Source: Legionellaceae bacterium (GTDB lineage: Bacteria; Pseudomonadota; Gammaproteobacteria; Legionellales; Legionellaceae). From it: DNA of 64,000 nucleotides. The translations under genes were made by a program, and so were the position numbers. Under the pieces are notes generated by a model. That model did not search any database, was not told the origin of the DNA, and was given only the letters and a program-made list of their open reading frames with translations. The stretch covers positions 1 to 64,000 of the forward strand of contig JASBUC010000028.1 in assembly GCA_030148065.1 (NCBI GenBank), in the 5' to 3' direction. Of the stretch, positions 37,784-47,945 are shown piece after piece (within the stretch, counting starts at the first letter, position 1; each line of letters opens with the position of its first letter).

Positions 37784-40588
37784 TTTTAGAAATTTTCCGG
37801 TATGAGAGCGCTTGCATTTACTAATTGCCTCCGGCGTTCCTTCAAAAATAATTTCCCCACCCTTCTCACCGCCTTCAGGCCCTAAATCAACAATCCAGTC
37901 AGCAAATTTCACCACATCAAGGTTATGCTCAATAATGACAATGGTATTGCCACTCTCATTAAGACGTTTTAGCACACTAAGGAGTTGTTTAATATCATGA
38001 AAATGCAGACCCGTTGTTGGCTCATCTAAAATATAGAGTGTGCTACCCGTTGCTCGTTTTGAAAGCTCTTTGGCAAGCTTAACCCTTTGAGCCTCACCAC
38101 CTGACAAGGTGGTAGCATTTTGCCCAAGAGTAATGTAGGAAAGCCCCACATCTAGTAAGGTCTGCAAAACATTGGCAATGCTTGGAATGGCGTCAAAAAA
38201 AGCTTTCGCTTCTTCAACCGTCATCGCCAATACTTCTTCTATGGTTTTTCCTTTGTACTGCACTTCCAAGGTTTCTCGGTTATAGCGCCGACCGCTGCAC
38301 ACATCACACACCACATACGCATCTGGCAAAAAGTGCATTTCAACTTTAATAACACCAGCACCTTGGCAAGCCTCACAACGCCCACCTTTGACATTAAAGC
38401 TAAAACGGCCCGGCTTATAACCTCGCGCTCTTGCTGTAACGGTACCCGAAAAAAGCTCTCGAATGTCAGAAAAAACCCCCGTGTAAGTTGCAGGGTTTGA
38501 ACGGGGCGTTCGCCCAATCGGCGACTGACTAATGTCAATCACTTTATCGATTTGCTCTTCACCGCTAATGCACTCAAACGGCTTGCAATCAAGCATGAGT
38601 TGGCTGGCTACAGCTGGGTAAAAGGTATCATTAATCAAGGTTGACTTCCCACTACCAGAGACACCGGTAACACAGGTAATTAAGCCCAGTGGAATGGTTA
38701 AATTGACATTTTTTAGATTGTTACCAGATGCACCTTCAAGGGTAATGACTCGCTCTTTGTCAATTGGTCGCCTTATTGTGGGCATTTCAATGGTGAGTTC
38801 ACCTGTTAAATATTTTGCCGTGAGCGATTTTTTCGTTTTAATAATTTTAGTCAAAGGCCCTGCAGCCACCACTTCACCACCATGTTTACCAGCACCCGGC
38901 CCAATGTCGACTATGTAATCAGAAGCACGAATGGCATCTTCATCATGCTCAACCACAATGACGGCATTACCTAGATCACGAAGGTGAAGAAGCGTTTTTA
39001 ACAACCTATCATTGTCTCGTTGATGCAAGCCAATGGAGGGCTCATCGAGAATGTACATCACACCAACCAAGCCTGAACCAATTTGGCTTGCCAGGCGAAT
39101 GCGTTGTGCTTCCCCACCAGAAAGGGTGTCCGCCCCGCGAGACAAGGTTAAGTATTCAAGCCCCACATTGACCAAAAAGCCTAAACGCTCAACAATTTCT
39201 TTATTAATTTTTTCCGCAATTTCGCCTTGATTGCCCTTTAAACTTAATGTTTTAAAAAATTGATGCAGTGGGCCAATGGCATACTCACAGAGTTCCGGCA
39301 AACTTTTCTCATTAATAAACACGTTGCAGGCCGCCTCATTCAAACGCCGCCCGGTACACGATTGACAAGCTTGTACCGTCAAGTACTTAACCAGCTCTTT
39401 ACGCACCATGTTTGACTCAGTCTCACGGTAGCGTCGCATAAAATTATTTAAAATCCCCTCAAAGGGTTGTACGCGCTCTTTAATACGCCCATCCATGCGC
39501 ACAAAGGTTAGAGGAATTGAGCTCTCCCCACTGCCATGAAACAAAGTGTTTTTAAAACGTTTGGAAAGTTTAGTAAAGGGTTTGTCTAAATCGACCTTAT
39601 AATGCTTTGCAATGCTCTTTAGCAAACTAAAGTAATAAAAGTTCTTGTCTTCGCGCCAGCCACAAACGGCGCCTTCATTTAAACTTAAACGCTCATTGCG
39701 AATGAGCTTTTTTTCATCAACAAACTGAGTCACCCCAAGCCCATCACATTCGCTGCAAGCTCCTTGTGGGCTGTTATAGGAAAAAAGACGCGGCTCTAAT
39801 TCCTCTAGCGAATAACCGCACTCAAGACAAGCATACTTTGAAGAGTAAAGCGTAGGCTCAGCATCGCTCTCCATTTGCAATATGCCAACCAAACCATCAC
39901 TCTGCAAAAGCGCATTTTCTATCGATTCCGCCATTCGCTGTCGCTTATCGGCACTGACCTTTAGCCGGTCAATCACCACTTCTATGGTGTTTTTCTGTTT
40001 GGGGTTTAGTTTTGGTGCCTCTCCAATCTCATACACCTCGCCATTGACTCGTACTCGCACATACCCTTCTGCTTGAAAATGTTGAAAAAGCTTTAAATGC
40101 TCTCCTTTACGGTTTCGCACAATTGGCGCCAACACCATGATTTTGCAGCCTTCTTGCAATTGGCAAACCGCATCCACCATCTGGGAGATGGTTTGTGCTT
40201 TCAGTGGCAGTTGGTGTTTGGGACAAAAAGGTGTGCCAACGCGAGCATACATCAGCCTGAGGTAATCATAGATTTCTGTCACCGTTCCCACCGTTGAACG
40301 AGGATTGTGAGAAGTGGCCTTTTGTTCGATGGAGATGGCAGGCGATAACCCTTCAATGTGCTCAACTTCCGGTTTGTCCATCATGGAGAGAAATTGTCGA
40401 GCATAGGAAGACAAAGACTCGACATACCGCCGCTGCCCCTCGGCATAGAGAGTGTCAAAGGCAAGAGAGGACTTACCAGAGCCAGATAACCCTGTAATGA
40501 CAATAAACTTATCTCGGGGCAAGTCTAAATCAACGGACTTTAAATTGTGGGTCTTAGCACCGCGAATGCTGATAAATTTTTTGCTCAT
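37769..40588 (-). CDS. uvrA: Excinuclease ABC subunit A (UvrA)
   Basis: 939 aa from the ATG at 40588 ([17 protein letters not shown]); an in-frame GTG ten codons upstream would lengthen it beyond the E. coli 940. It finds bulky lesions in nucleotide-excision repair. Two ABC modules: Walker [14 protein letters not shown] (about residue 31) and [13 protein letters not shown] (about 640), signatures [18 protein letters not shown] and [15 protein letters not shown], and zinc fingers [20 protein letters not shown]...CSEC and [11 protein letters not shown]...CDVC. A possible LexA site was not seen. Confidence is very high. Confidence 0.97.
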   Translation of the reverse strand: MSKKFISIRGAKTHNLKSVDLDLPRDKFIVITGLSGSGKSSLAFDTLYAEGQRRYVESLSSYARQFLSMMDKPEVEHIEGLSPAISIEQKATSHNPRSTVGTVTEIYDYLRLMYARVGTPFCPKHQLPLKAQTISQMVDAVCQLQEGCKIMVLAPIVRNRKGEHLKLFQHFQAEGYVRVRVNGEVYEIGEAPKLNPKQKNTIEVVIDRLKVSADKRQRMAESIENALLQSDGLVGILQMESDAEPTLYSSKYACLECGYSLEELEPRLFSYNSPQGACSECDGLGVTQFVDEKKLIRNERLSLNEGAVCGWREDKNFYYFSLLKSIAKHYKVDLDKPFTKLSKRFKNTLFHGSGESSIPLTFVRMDGRIKERVQPFEGILNNFMRRYRETESNMVRKELVKYLTVQACQSCTGRRLNEAACNVFINEKSLPELCEYAIGPLHQFFKTLSLKGNQGEIAEKINKEIVERLGFLVNVGLEYLTLSRGADTLSGGEAQRIRLASQIGSGLVGVMYILDEPSIGLHQRDNDRLLKTLLHLRDLGNAVIVVEHDEDAIRASDYIVDIGPGAGKHGGEVVAAGPLTKIIKTKKSLTAKYLTGELTIEMPTIRRPIDKERVITLEGASGNNLKNVNLTIPLGLITCVTGVSGSGKSTLINDTFYPAVASQLMLDCKPFECISGEEQIDKVIDISQSPIGRTPRSNPATYTGVFSDIRELFSGTVTARARGYKPGRFSFNVKGGRCEACQGAGVIKVEMHFLPDAYVVCDVCSGRRYNRETLEVQYKGKTIEEVLAMTVEEAKAFFDAIPSIANVLQTLLDVGLSYITLGQNATTLSGGEAQRVKLAKELSKRATGSTLYILDEPTTGLHFHDIKQLLSVLKRLNESGNTIVIIEHNLDVVKFADWIVDLGPEGGEKGGEIIFEGTPEAISKCKRSHTGKFLKKHLL

Positions 40589-40735
40589 TTTGGCTAACTT
40601 ATGACTACAAACAAGCACTGATCATAGCAAACTTAGCAACAATGCTAAACGCCTCCTTTCACCTTTGCTCCATCAGGGCACTATTCCTTAAATTGACTAC
40701 ACTTATAACTAAACCTTCTCATCTGATAGGCGTTG

Positions 40736-41734
40736 ATGTTACGACTTCGAGCATTTTTACATAGCTATCAAACAGGCGTAATCCTAATAGCCTTATTATT
40801 GCTTGTGATCGTACTCTATAAAACCTTCAATCATTTCTTTGTCTATGAGCGAGATGCCTTCATTGAGTCTAATTTAATTCAAATTACCCCTGTGGTTAGT
40901 GGCCCAGTTGAAGAAATTTTTGTCACCGATCTACAAAAAGTTCGCCAAGGTCAACTGCTCTTTCGCATCGATCAAAAACCCTTTATTGATAAACTAAATC
41001 AAGCCAAGGCAAATTTACAACTGGCTAAAAACAATCATCAAAGTCTCTTAGAGCAATTAACAACCGCAGAAACAAAACTGCAGGTGGCTCAGGATGAATT
41101 ATCCTACCAAAATAAAGAGTTAAAGCGTTATCAAACCTTGTCAGAAGCAAATGATGCCTCTTTACAAAAGAGAGACCAAAGCCTTTTCTATCAACAACAA
41201 GCCCAAGGTGCGGTGGAGACGGCAAAACTTGCTATCAAAACCATCAAGGCTCAGCTAGGTCCCACCGATCAAGAATTTGCCCAAACAGCTAAAGCAAAAG
41301 CTGAGTTAAAACTTGCGAGCTACCTCTATAATCACACCAACGTTTATAGTCCGATTGATGGCCGAATCACCGCATTTTTTCTGCGCAAGGGTGATTACGC
41401 AAATGAAGGCTCTCCCCTCTTTGCCATTGTGAACGAAGAGCAGTGGTGGGTGGATGCCAAAATAAAAGAAGGTCATCTAAACGGCATTTTAGGAAACCGC
41501 GCCACCATCTGGCTTGGCACAGGTGAAACCTTTGAGGGGAAAGTCTCAGGCATTGCTTGGGCGGTGAACCGTAAAGAGAAAGGAGGTGCTGAAAATTTTT
41601 CTGTTTTACCCTATTTGAAGAAAACCGAATACTGGATAGATTTGCCTCAACGCTTTCCAGTGCGCATTGACTTTGAAGCCAAAGGCCATGAACTTCATTA
41701 TGGTACCAGCGCCAAAGTACTGATTCACAAATAA
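40736..41734 (+). CDS. HlyD/EmrA-type membrane fusion protein
   Basis: 332 aa from the ATG at 40736; a TTG one codon earlier is weaker. One N-terminal membrane helix (TGVILIALLLLVIVLYKTF), a lipoyl-like half (ITPVVSGPVEEIFVTDLQKVRQGQLLFRID, about residues 50-79), a coiled-coil hairpin (about 80-180) with the NHTNVYSPIDGRI return, then a beta-barrel. It would join an inner-membrane pump to an outer-membrane channel in export. The next gene follows by 2 bases and encodes an FUSC-type exporter, so the pair resembles AaeA/AaeB aromatic-acid efflux. Substrate is inferred only by analogy. Confidence 0.88.
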   Translation: MLRLRAFLHSYQTGVILIALLLLVIVLYKTFNHFFVYERDAFIESNLIQITPVVSGPVEEIFVTDLQKVRQGQLLFRIDQKPFIDKLNQAKANLQLAKNNHQSLLEQLTTAETKLQVAQDELSYQNKELKRYQTLSEANDASLQKRDQSLFYQQQAQGAVETAKLAIKTIKAQLGPTDQEFAQTAKAKAELKLASYLYNHTNVYSPIDGRITAFFLRKGDYANEGSPLFAIVNEEQWWVDAKIKEGHLNGILGNRATIWLGTGETFEGKVSGIAWAVNRKEKGGAENFSVLPYLKKTEYWIDLPQRFPVRIDFEAKGHELHYGTSAKVLIHK

Positions 41735-41736
41735 GG

Positions 41737-42729
41737 ATGAATAATTATAGGGAAGCAGCATTTGTTGTATTTGCAGGGTGTGCTGCCATTTTAGGCTTTT
41801 TAATAGCCAATGCCATTCCACTAAAAAACCCCTTTTGGGCTCTCATTACTATTGCTATTTTATTTAGTAATACTGACACGAACATTTTATATAAGAGCCT
41901 TCTGAGAATACTCGGAACCATTCTTGGGGCCACTCTTGCGCTTTTACTGGTCACCTGTTTCATAAGTCAAACACCACTATTTCTTCTCCTTGCCTTTTAT
42001 TTAATGAGCTTGCTTTACTACATAACTTTTAGTCAAAAACATGCTTATGCCTGGCTTTTAGCTGGCATTACCTTCTTTATGATCATCACCACCTCACTTG
42101 CTGAGCTGGAAAGTCCCGCAGGTTTTGCCTATTGGCGCATTCTTGAAATCACACTTGGCATTAGCGTTTGCTGTCTTTTTCAAGGCTTCATTAAAATTCC
42201 TGTTCAGATCCAACCCCCTATGGCTAGCCAAACAAATAAATTAAAACACGCCTTTATTGCCAGCCTCGGCGCCTTGTTGACCATTTTTGTTTATCTGATG
42301 TCTGGCTGGTATGGCGCCACTCAAGGACTGATTACCGCCAATGTGATTCTCGCTGAGCGCTCACTCAATCATCTCTCTTATAAAGCACTCCACCGATTTA
42401 GTGGTTGCCTATTGGGCGCAATATTAGGTTTATTAATTTTGGTGCTACTGCCTCAAAACCTTTTCACCATTAGCCTGGTGATAGGAGCCATGTTTGCAAG
42501 CAAAACCTACTGCCAAATACGTTATCCACAATTTGATTATCTTTTTTTGCAGGCAGCCATCGCTTTTTCTCTTGCCATTATCCCTGACAACAACCAAAGT
42601 GCGGCAAGCATCACGCCAGCGCTAGAGCGCCTAGCCGGTATGATCATGGGGATCGGCGTTGCCCTCTTCATTGAAGCCGTTTTTAGTAAAAGACCTATGC
42701 GAACAAAAGACCGTACCTCAACTATCTGA
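41737..42729 (+). CDS. FUSC-family (AaeB-like) exporter, short form
   Basis: 330 aa with about 10 hydrophobic helices in two similar halves, each opening with a helix followed by an RxxGTxxGxxLA-type motif: LRILGTILGATLALLL (residues about 49-64) and HRFSGCLLGAILGLLI (about 210-225). This is the FUSC fold of aromatic-acid and toxin exporters. E. coli AaeB has 655 residues, with a cytosolic domain in each half that is largely missing here. It starts 2 bases after the HlyD-like gene, so they form one efflux unit. The compounds exported are unknown. Confidence 0.84.
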   Translation: MNNYREAAFVVFAGCAAILGFLIANAIPLKNPFWALITIAILFSNTDTNILYKSLLRILGTILGATLALLLVTCFISQTPLFLLLAFYLMSLLYYITFSQKHAYAWLLAGITFFMIITTSLAELESPAGFAYWRILEITLGISVCCLFQGFIKIPVQIQPPMASQTNKLKHAFIASLGALLTIFVYLMSGWYGATQGLITANVILAERSLNHLSYKALHRFSGCLLGAILGLLILVLLPQNLFTISLVIGAMFASKTYCQIRYPQFDYLFLQAAIAFSLAIIPDNNQSAASITPALERLAGMIMGIGVALFIEAVFSKRPMRTKDRTSTI

Positions 42730-42731
42730 GC

Positions 42732-44153
42732 TTATTGACTTAAGCGCCTAAGTGCTGGACTCACAAAGAAAAGCAGTAATGCAATGAGCACACCAGCAAG
42801 CCCTAAGCTAAAGAATGCGACTTTGTAGTCATGCATTAGTAACAGGGCGTTCATCGCACCAGAGTCTTGTGGGGTGATGACATTGCCAATTAAAGCCGCT
42901 AGGTAATTGGCAACTGATTGTGCTAATACCCAAATGCCCATAAAAAGACCAACCAAACGGTTTGGAATTAATTTTGAAATCATAGCAAGTCCAATTGGAC
43001 CAATGAACAACTCACCACACGCTTGCATTAAGTAGGCGCTATTTATCCAACTCATGGCGATTTGATGGGCATCATTCATCGTACTCATGGCAACAGCAAG
43101 CAACCAAAAAGACAGCGACATTACCAAAATCCCAATAGAAAACTTCTGCCCATAACTAAGCAAAAAGCCTCTCTCATCGAGCCTTCGCCAAAATAGCACA
43201 AAAAGTGGCGACAATATCACCACCGCCAATGGCTCTACCGATTGAAACATGCCTGTCTCAATGTGGAACGAGAGAAATTCTTTGTTAACAAACTCATCTG
43301 TAAATAAATTAAGCGCCCCACCACTTTGTTGCAGTAGAATCATAAAGGCAACGTAGAAAGCCGTTAGGATAAGAGCCGCCCACATACGCTTTCGGGTTTG
43401 TTCGGAGATTTCAATAAATAACCTCAGCAAATAAGTGCACAGACCAAGGCTTACAACGAGCAAGGCCCACCCCACTACTTTTGGGACGAGCATTAAGACA
43501 AAAATGATGCCCGTGACCAAAATCGTTATCAGGGAGACCTTTAAAAACTGCTCTGCATTCATGCTTGCAAAACTTGCGGCTTCTAAGTCTTTTTTTGCTC
43601 TGATGAACGTATGCATACCAAACATCATGCCAACGCCGGCCACAATAAAGGCATAGCGCCAATCAAAACGAGCAGCAATCCAAGCACATAAAATGGGTGC
43701 TAGAATTGTGCCGATGTTACGACCCATATAGGCAATGGTAAAGCCGCTGTCTCGTCTTTTATCATCGGAGGAGTAGAGCTCCCCAAGGCAGGCATTAATA
43801 CTTGGGGTAAAAAAGCCAGTCCCTACAATGACCAAACTAAGGCCTAAGTAAAAAAAAAGGTGTTGAGGGTCGTGTAATGCAACCACAAAGTGGCCGACCA
43901 CAATTAAGGTCGCACCCAATAAAACAGCCTGATAACAGCCAAGGAACTTATCGGTTAAATACCCCCCCAGAAGAGGTGTCATGTAGACTAATGCCCCATA
44001 GGCTCCGTAGATGGTATAAACGTCGTCTTTACTAAGGTTAAATTCTTTATTGATGTAGAGAATGAGCAAGGCGGTAATGCCATAATAGCTAAAACGTTCC
44101 CACATTTCGGTTAAAAAGATATTTTTAAGTGCTTTGGGTTGAGATAGATTCAT
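42732..44153 (-). CDS. POT-family proton-dependent oligopeptide transporter
   Basis: 473 aa, the usual length. The N-terminal motif ALKNIFLTEMWERFSYYGITALLILYI (ExxERFxYY, residues about 8-34) is diagnostic and holds the proton-coupling residues. GGYLTDKFLG and the FFTPSINACLGELY segment on helices 2-5 also match. It imports di- and tripeptides with protons; peptide use suits an intracellular amino-acid eater. It ends 2 bases from the FUSC gene on the opposite strand. Confidence is high for the family. Confidence 0.93.
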   Translation of the reverse strand: MNLSQPKALKNIFLTEMWERFSYYGITALLILYINKEFNLSKDDVYTIYGAYGALVYMTPLLGGYLTDKFLGCYQAVLLGATLIVVGHFVVALHDPQHLFFYLGLSLVIVGTGFFTPSINACLGELYSSDDKRRDSGFTIAYMGRNIGTILAPILCAWIAARFDWRYAFIVAGVGMMFGMHTFIRAKKDLEAASFASMNAEQFLKVSLITILVTGIIFVLMLVPKVVGWALLVVSLGLCTYLLRLFIEISEQTRKRMWAALILTAFYVAFMILLQQSGGALNLFTDEFVNKEFLSFHIETGMFQSVEPLAVVILSPLFVLFWRRLDERGFLLSYGQKFSIGILVMSLSFWLLAVAMSTMNDAHQIAMSWINSAYLMQACGELFIGPIGLAMISKLIPNRLVGLFMGIWVLAQSVANYLAALIGNVITPQDSGAMNALLLMHDYKVAFFSLGLAGVLIALLLFFVSPALRRLSQ

Positions 44154-44330
44154 CTTTGAATACTCGTTGTTGCGTGTTAGAGAAAAGTTGGAAGAACGTT
44201 AACAATTGCAACAACAACAGCCATCTCCAGTGCTAGCTGCATCAGAGAGTTGAGATTTGAAAGGTGGCTGTGATAAAATCATTTTGATTAAATATTTGTA
44301 ATTAAGTGGAACATTCTAAGTAATTCAACC

Positions 44331-44876
44331 ATGTTTGTAAACGTAGAGACGGCACTAATTAGCTTAAGTGCCGGACAAGTAATCGCCTATCCCACAGAAG
44401 GCGTGTTTGGTTTGGGCTGCGACCCTTTCAATGAGAGGGCTCTAAGTCACTTGTTTACCCTTAAAAAGAGGGACCCTGAAAAGGGCTTGATTGTGTTAAT
44501 TAACTCTCTCAAACAGCTCGATGGCTTGATTGATCGACACTTTGTGCCCCCACTCGACCTACTAAGCCGCTATTGGCCTGGACCTTACACGTTCCTCTTT
44601 CCTAAGTGCCCAGAGCTCTCACCCCTGATAACTGGCGAACATACAAGCATTGCCATTCGCTATTCTAGTCACCCAATCGCCCAAGCATTGTGTGACAACG
44701 GCCCCATCGTCTCAACCAGTGCCAATTTAGCCGGCCAAGCAAGCTTGATGGCTGAAGAGGCGGTGGCTCATGCCTTTGCGGGTAAGGCTCTTTCAATTGT
44801 CTCTGGCAAGGTTGGAAATGCCAAAAAATCCAGTCGCATCATTGATCTTAAAACAGGTGACATAATCCGCCCTTAA
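44331..44876 (+). CDS. tsaC: TsaC, threonylcarbamoyl-AMP synthase
   Basis: 181 aa, matching E. coli TsaC (190). It makes threonylcarbamoyl-AMP from threonine, bicarbonate and ATP for t6A37 on tRNA, supplying TsaD at 2491. Motifs: AGQVIAYPTEGVFGLGCDPFNE (residues about 14-35), LKKRDPEKGLIVL (KxR-like), LLSRYWPGPYTFLF and IAIRYSSHP with GPIVSTSANLAG. The C-terminal extra domain of YwlC/Sua5 is absent. Confidence is high. Confidence 0.95.
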   Translation: MFVNVETALISLSAGQVIAYPTEGVFGLGCDPFNERALSHLFTLKKRDPEKGLIVLINSLKQLDGLIDRHFVPPLDLLSRYWPGPYTFLFPKCPELSPLITGEHTSIAIRYSSHPIAQALCDNGPIVSTSANLAGQASLMAEEAVAHAFAGKALSIVSGKVGNAKKSSRIIDLKTGDIIRP

Positions 44877-45001
44877 GGTTTTATGCCTAGAATGGCGCTT
44901 GAGAAATGTACGGAAATCTGTACCATAGCTCTGCTGCTGTAGATTTATTTAACAGTTTTTGCAATTAAATATCAACCCAAAATTTCAACCAGGAGTTAGT
45001 A

Positions 45002-45412
45002 ATGAAAAAAATTTTAGCGACCTTACTTGTCTTTGTGAGCCTTAGTGCCGTTGCTGCAAGTGATAAACCTACCCTTAGCATCCGCCCGTCATCTTCAGAG
45101 CTTGCCCCACAAGCCCAAGCGCAAGCCATGACCCCAGGCTACTGTGAAGTTGAAGTTGCAAACTTATCATCACAATCTGCCATTGTTGACATCTACTATG
45201 ATGACGCTGCTGGTTTTCGAAACAACTACGTACAACCAGGCTACTCCCTATACGTTGATTTATACTACAACGGATACTGCCACAACCGCAGCTATCTAGT
45301 TATTTCTAGCCCAAACAACTACTTGTTGTACGCAGCGTACGCAAAAGTCTATGACATTATTAACATTACTAACGGCTTCAATAAGAAAATGGAAGCCGCA
45401 CTTAAAGCTTAA
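45002..45412 (+). CDS. Small exported protein, unknown function
   Basis: 136 aa. It follows AGGAG by 9 bases and has a clear signal peptide, MKKILATLLVFVSLSAVAAS. The mature part has about 10 Tyr and two Cys that may form a disulfide (YCEVEVAN and GYCHNRSY), and repeated short beta-prone segments. I do not recognise the family. Such small tyrosine-rich secreted domains may be periplasmic or surface proteins. It is followed by a hairpin terminator and lies upstream of an APC transporter, with no evident functional link. Confidence 0.75.
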   Translation: MKKILATLLVFVSLSAVAASDKPTLSIRPSSSELAPQAQAQAMTPGYCEVEVANLSSQSAIVDIYYDDAAGFRNNYVQPGYSLYVDLYYNGYCHNRSYLVISSPNNYLLYAAYAKVYDIINITNGFNKKMEAALKA

Positions 45413-45426
45413 TCCTGAAAGCCTTC

Positions 45427-45478
45427 GTTCCGCGCTGAGCCCTAAATCTTCTACACCTATCAAGGCTCTGCGCAGAAC
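45427..45478 (+). terminator. Hairpin after the small exported protein gene
   Basis: GTTCCGCGCTGAGCC (45427-45441) and GGCTCTGCGCAGAAC (45464-45478) pair over 12 of 15 positions with a 22-base loop, 15 bases after the stop. No U-tract is adjacent, so terminator activity is a moderate inference. Confidence 0.45.
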
Positions 45479-45580
45479 ATCTCCTTCCCCCCTTTCCCTT
45501 TTAAAGATGGATTTAATAAAAACAGTCTGTATAATCGTCGCATTTACCTTAGAAATGGATAGTCATAGGGACATAGATTG

Positions 45581-46972
45581 ATGAAAACACCAAAAGCACT
45601 CACCGTTTTTAGTTTGACCATGATTACCGTTGGGTCGGTTGATAGCATTCGCAACCTCCCCGCTACCGCCCTCTTTGGTAGTAAGTTAATTGCTTTTTAC
45701 CTACTTGGCGCTCTGTTTTTCTTAATTCCTTGCGCCTTAGTCTCAGCAGAGCTGGCCTCAGGTTGGCCCAAACAAGGTGGCGTCTATATCTGGGTAAGAG
45801 AGGCCTTTGGTCGAAGGGCAGGCTTTCTAGCTATTTGGTTACAATGGATTGAAAACGTTATTTGGTACCCCACCCTACTCTCGTTTGTTGCCGGCACCAT
45901 TGGCTATTTACTCAACCCCCACCTAATCGACAATAAATACTTTTTAATTGGGGTCATCATCGCCTCCTTCTGGGGCACAACCGCCATTAACCTACGAGGC
46001 ATGAAAAGCTCAGCAAGCTTTGCCAACCTTTGTGCGGTAGCAGGACTCTTATTGCCCATGATTTTAATCATTGGACTGGGATCGGCTTGGTTGATGCTCG
46101 ATAAACCTCTACAAATACACTTTAAAATGGATGATTTAATTCCCTCTATTTTGCACGAAAATACATGGAGCTCCTTAACTGCTATTATCCTTTCTTTTTG
46201 TGGCATTGAAATTGCCACCGTCCATGCCGGTGACGTTGATGGGCCTCAAAAAGCATTCCCAAAGGCCTTAGCCTATTCAGTCCTTATCATTTTGACGACC
46301 TTAATTTTGGGCTCGCTTGCCATCGCCATTGTCCTTCCTCAAAATAACATTAACTTAGTCGCGGGAATTATGCAGGCCTTTCATGCCTTTCTATCCGCTT
46401 ATCATTTGGAATTTGGTATTGGCTTTATTGCCTTAATGCTGGTGCTTGGTGGGCTCGGAGGGGTCAGCAACTGGATCATAGCCCCAACCAAAGGTTTATT
46501 GGTCGCAGCAGAAGATGGCAATTTGCCACCCTTTTTCCAAAAAACCAACCGTCACCAAGCGCCTAAGAACATGCTAATATTGCAAGCTCTGATTGTAACC
46601 TTATTGACCGCAGCCTTTCTTTTCATGCCCTCTGTCAATGGGGCCTACTGGTTATTAACCGCTCTGGCAGCTCAACTCTACATGCTGATGTACCTAATGA
46701 TGTTTTTAGCGGCCATTGCGCTTCGTATCAAGCAACCCTCGGTGCACCGAAGCTACCAAATCCCTGGAGGAAACTGGGGGCTTTATTTGGTGGCCCTACT
46801 TGGGATCATTGGTGTCTTAGTCACCATTGGCATTAGCTTTTTTCCGCCAGATAACATAGATGTTGGAAACCTTAAGAATTATGAAGAACTGTTAATTGGC
46901 GGACTGGTTCTAATGTGCTTACCCCCCTTTCTCTGCCGATTCTTTGAAAAAGAACACTGGAAAAAAGCTTAA
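45581..46972 (+). CDS. APC-superfamily amino-acid permease
   Basis: 463 aa from the ATG at 45581; an in-frame TTG is one codon upstream. Twelve helices. Helix 1 holds LTMITVGSVDSIRNLP, a variation of the usual GxG substrate-binding break, and helix 6 FCGIEIATVHAGDV also matches the APC pattern; the segment WPKQGGVYIWVREAFGRRAGFLAIWLQW is shared with the GadC and YjeM-like exchangers. The substrate is probably an amino acid, perhaps glutamate in exchange for GABA, but that is a guess. It is monocistronic, ending in a short hairpin. Confidence 0.86.
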   Translation: MKTPKALTVFSLTMITVGSVDSIRNLPATALFGSKLIAFYLLGALFFLIPCALVSAELASGWPKQGGVYIWVREAFGRRAGFLAIWLQWIENVIWYPTLLSFVAGTIGYLLNPHLIDNKYFLIGVIIASFWGTTAINLRGMKSSASFANLCAVAGLLLPMILIIGLGSAWLMLDKPLQIHFKMDDLIPSILHENTWSSLTAIILSFCGIEIATVHAGDVDGPQKAFPKALAYSVLIILTTLILGSLAIAIVLPQNNINLVAGIMQAFHAFLSAYHLEFGIGFIALMLVLGGLGGVSNWIIAPTKGLLVAAEDGNLPPFFQKTNRHQAPKNMLILQALIVTLLTAAFLFMPSVNGAYWLLTALAAQLYMLMYLMMFLAAIALRIKQPSVHRSYQIPGGNWGLYLVALLGIIGVLVTIGISFFPPDNIDVGNLKNYEELLIGGLVLMCLPPFLCRFFEKEHWKKA

Positions 46973-46989
46973 GGCATCTCCTTCTTTAA

Positions 46990-47009
46990 CAGGTGTCACC
47001 TGACACCTG
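46990..47009 (+). terminator. Hairpin after the APC permease gene
   Basis: CAGGTGTCA (46990-46998) and TGACACCTG (47001-47009) form a perfect 9-base-pair stem followed by CTCTTTAC. It lies 17 bases after the permease stop. The loop is tight and the U-tract weak, so it is a possible terminator. Confidence 0.5.
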
Positions 47010-47078
47010 CTCTTTACAGCTTACTCAAAACACGCTAGTTTCAAAAGACAATCTCTGCTAGGACGCAAAGAGGAACGG

Positions 47079-47603
47079 GTGAGACAACGTAGACGAGAGA
47101 AGTCTTATGGTTTTTTTCAACCAACTTACCTTGCTGCACAAATCGCCTCTCTAAGCGTCTCTTATCTCTGCACCGCACTTGCAATGTACCCAATCGTTTT
47201 AACAGAAGAGATTGTCGCAACCTTTCAAGACAAAATTGGCAAGGACACTCTGTTAGAACGAAATGAAACCGTCTGGGCCTACAACATACCCTATACCTTT
47301 GCCAATGAAGAGTTAAAGCGCTACCCGGTTGCTAAGGTTAGTTTCTTTAGTAAGCATTGTTTTGGTTCAATCTCCGAGCTAAGCATTAGTTTGGTATCAG
47401 GACTCGTTGCAGGGGTTTGTGCCGCCGCCATTGGTCTATTGCAGATGGCTATTTTTACAGGAGTTGCAGCCCTTGCTGCTTGTTTTATTGGGGTAGGGAT
47501 CCTGCTAGGAGGGCTTGCCATTTTACTTCGAGGGTTGGTGGTTGGGCCAAAAAATGCGCTGAATGAGGCAGCGGAGCTTATCAACTCCTCTTTTGCTATA
47601 TAG
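47079..47603 (+). CDS. Small hypothetical membrane protein
   Basis: 174 aa from a GTG preceded by AGAGGA at 4 bases. The N-terminus is basic (MRQRRREK). The middle is soluble, with a short hydrophobic segment (about residues 20-45). The C-terminal half holds two closely packed Gly/Ala-rich hydrophobic helices (about 100-150), with GVGILLGGLAILLRGLVVG. I do not recognise the family. A compact double helix at the C-terminus occurs in several host-targeted membrane proteins of Legionellales. It is followed 2 bases later by tandem palindromic repeats. Coding is likely but not certain. Confidence 0.6.
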   Translation: MRQRRREKSYGFFQPTYLAAQIASLSVSYLCTALAMYPIVLTEEIVATFQDKIGKDTLLERNETVWAYNIPYTFANEELKRYPVAKVSFFSKHCFGSISELSISLVSGLVAGVCAAAIGLLQMAIFTGVAALAACFIGVGILLGGLAILLRGLVVGPKNALNEAAELINSSFAI

Positions 47604-47605
47604 AT

Positions 47606-47736
47606 CGAGACATCTTTTTTGGGAAGGCCACTTTTTATCCCTATTGAATTAAAAATGCTCGTGAAAGTGCTCACGTACAGCAGTACGCTCCGCTTTTCAC
47701 TTACCTTTTAAATCCAATAGGAATAAAAATTGACTC
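47606..47736. repeat. Palindromic repeat, copy D
   Basis: 131 bp, in reverse orientation relative to copies A to C. It starts CGAGACATC and ends TTGACTC. The core on the minus strand is AGCGGAG (47694-47688), apical stem CGTAC/GTACG with loop TGCT, and TGAGCAC (47673-47667). Flanking arms CCTATTG/CAATAGG, GATTTAAAA/TTTTTAATT and GTGAAA/TTTCAC are complementary. It lies at the 3' end of the 174-aa gene and may end its transcript. Confidence 0.78.
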
Positions 47737-47767
47737 TTCCTCCGAGGTTCTAGTTAAGAACACCTTT

Positions 47768-47937
47768 CGAGACATCTTTTTTGGGAAGGCCTCTTTTTCT
47801 CCCTATTGAATTAAAAATGTTCGTGAAAGTGCTCACGCCCCTCGATAAACTGCGATGATTATTAATCATCGGTTTTATCTCAATACGCTCCGCTTTTCAC
47901 TACCCTTTTAAATCCTATAGGAATAAAAATTGACTCG
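47768..47937. repeat. Palindromic repeat, copy E (tandem with D)
   Basis: 170 bp, in the same reverse orientation as D and separated from it by 31 bases. The flanks match D almost base for base (CGAGACATC at the left, TTGACTC at the right). The core AGCGGAG (47894-47888) and TGAGCAC (47835-47829) surround a much longer apical hairpin of about 52 bases (47836-47887) that contains GATAAA/TTTATC and CGATGATTA/TAATCATCG stems. It ends 8 bases from the hemE stop. Confidence 0.78.
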
Positions 47938-47945
47938 GTATTTTC

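Noticed and set aside
45351-45581. Open frame at the end of the small exported protein
   Set aside because: It overlaps that gene and the hairpin at 45427-45478; no site for translation is seen.
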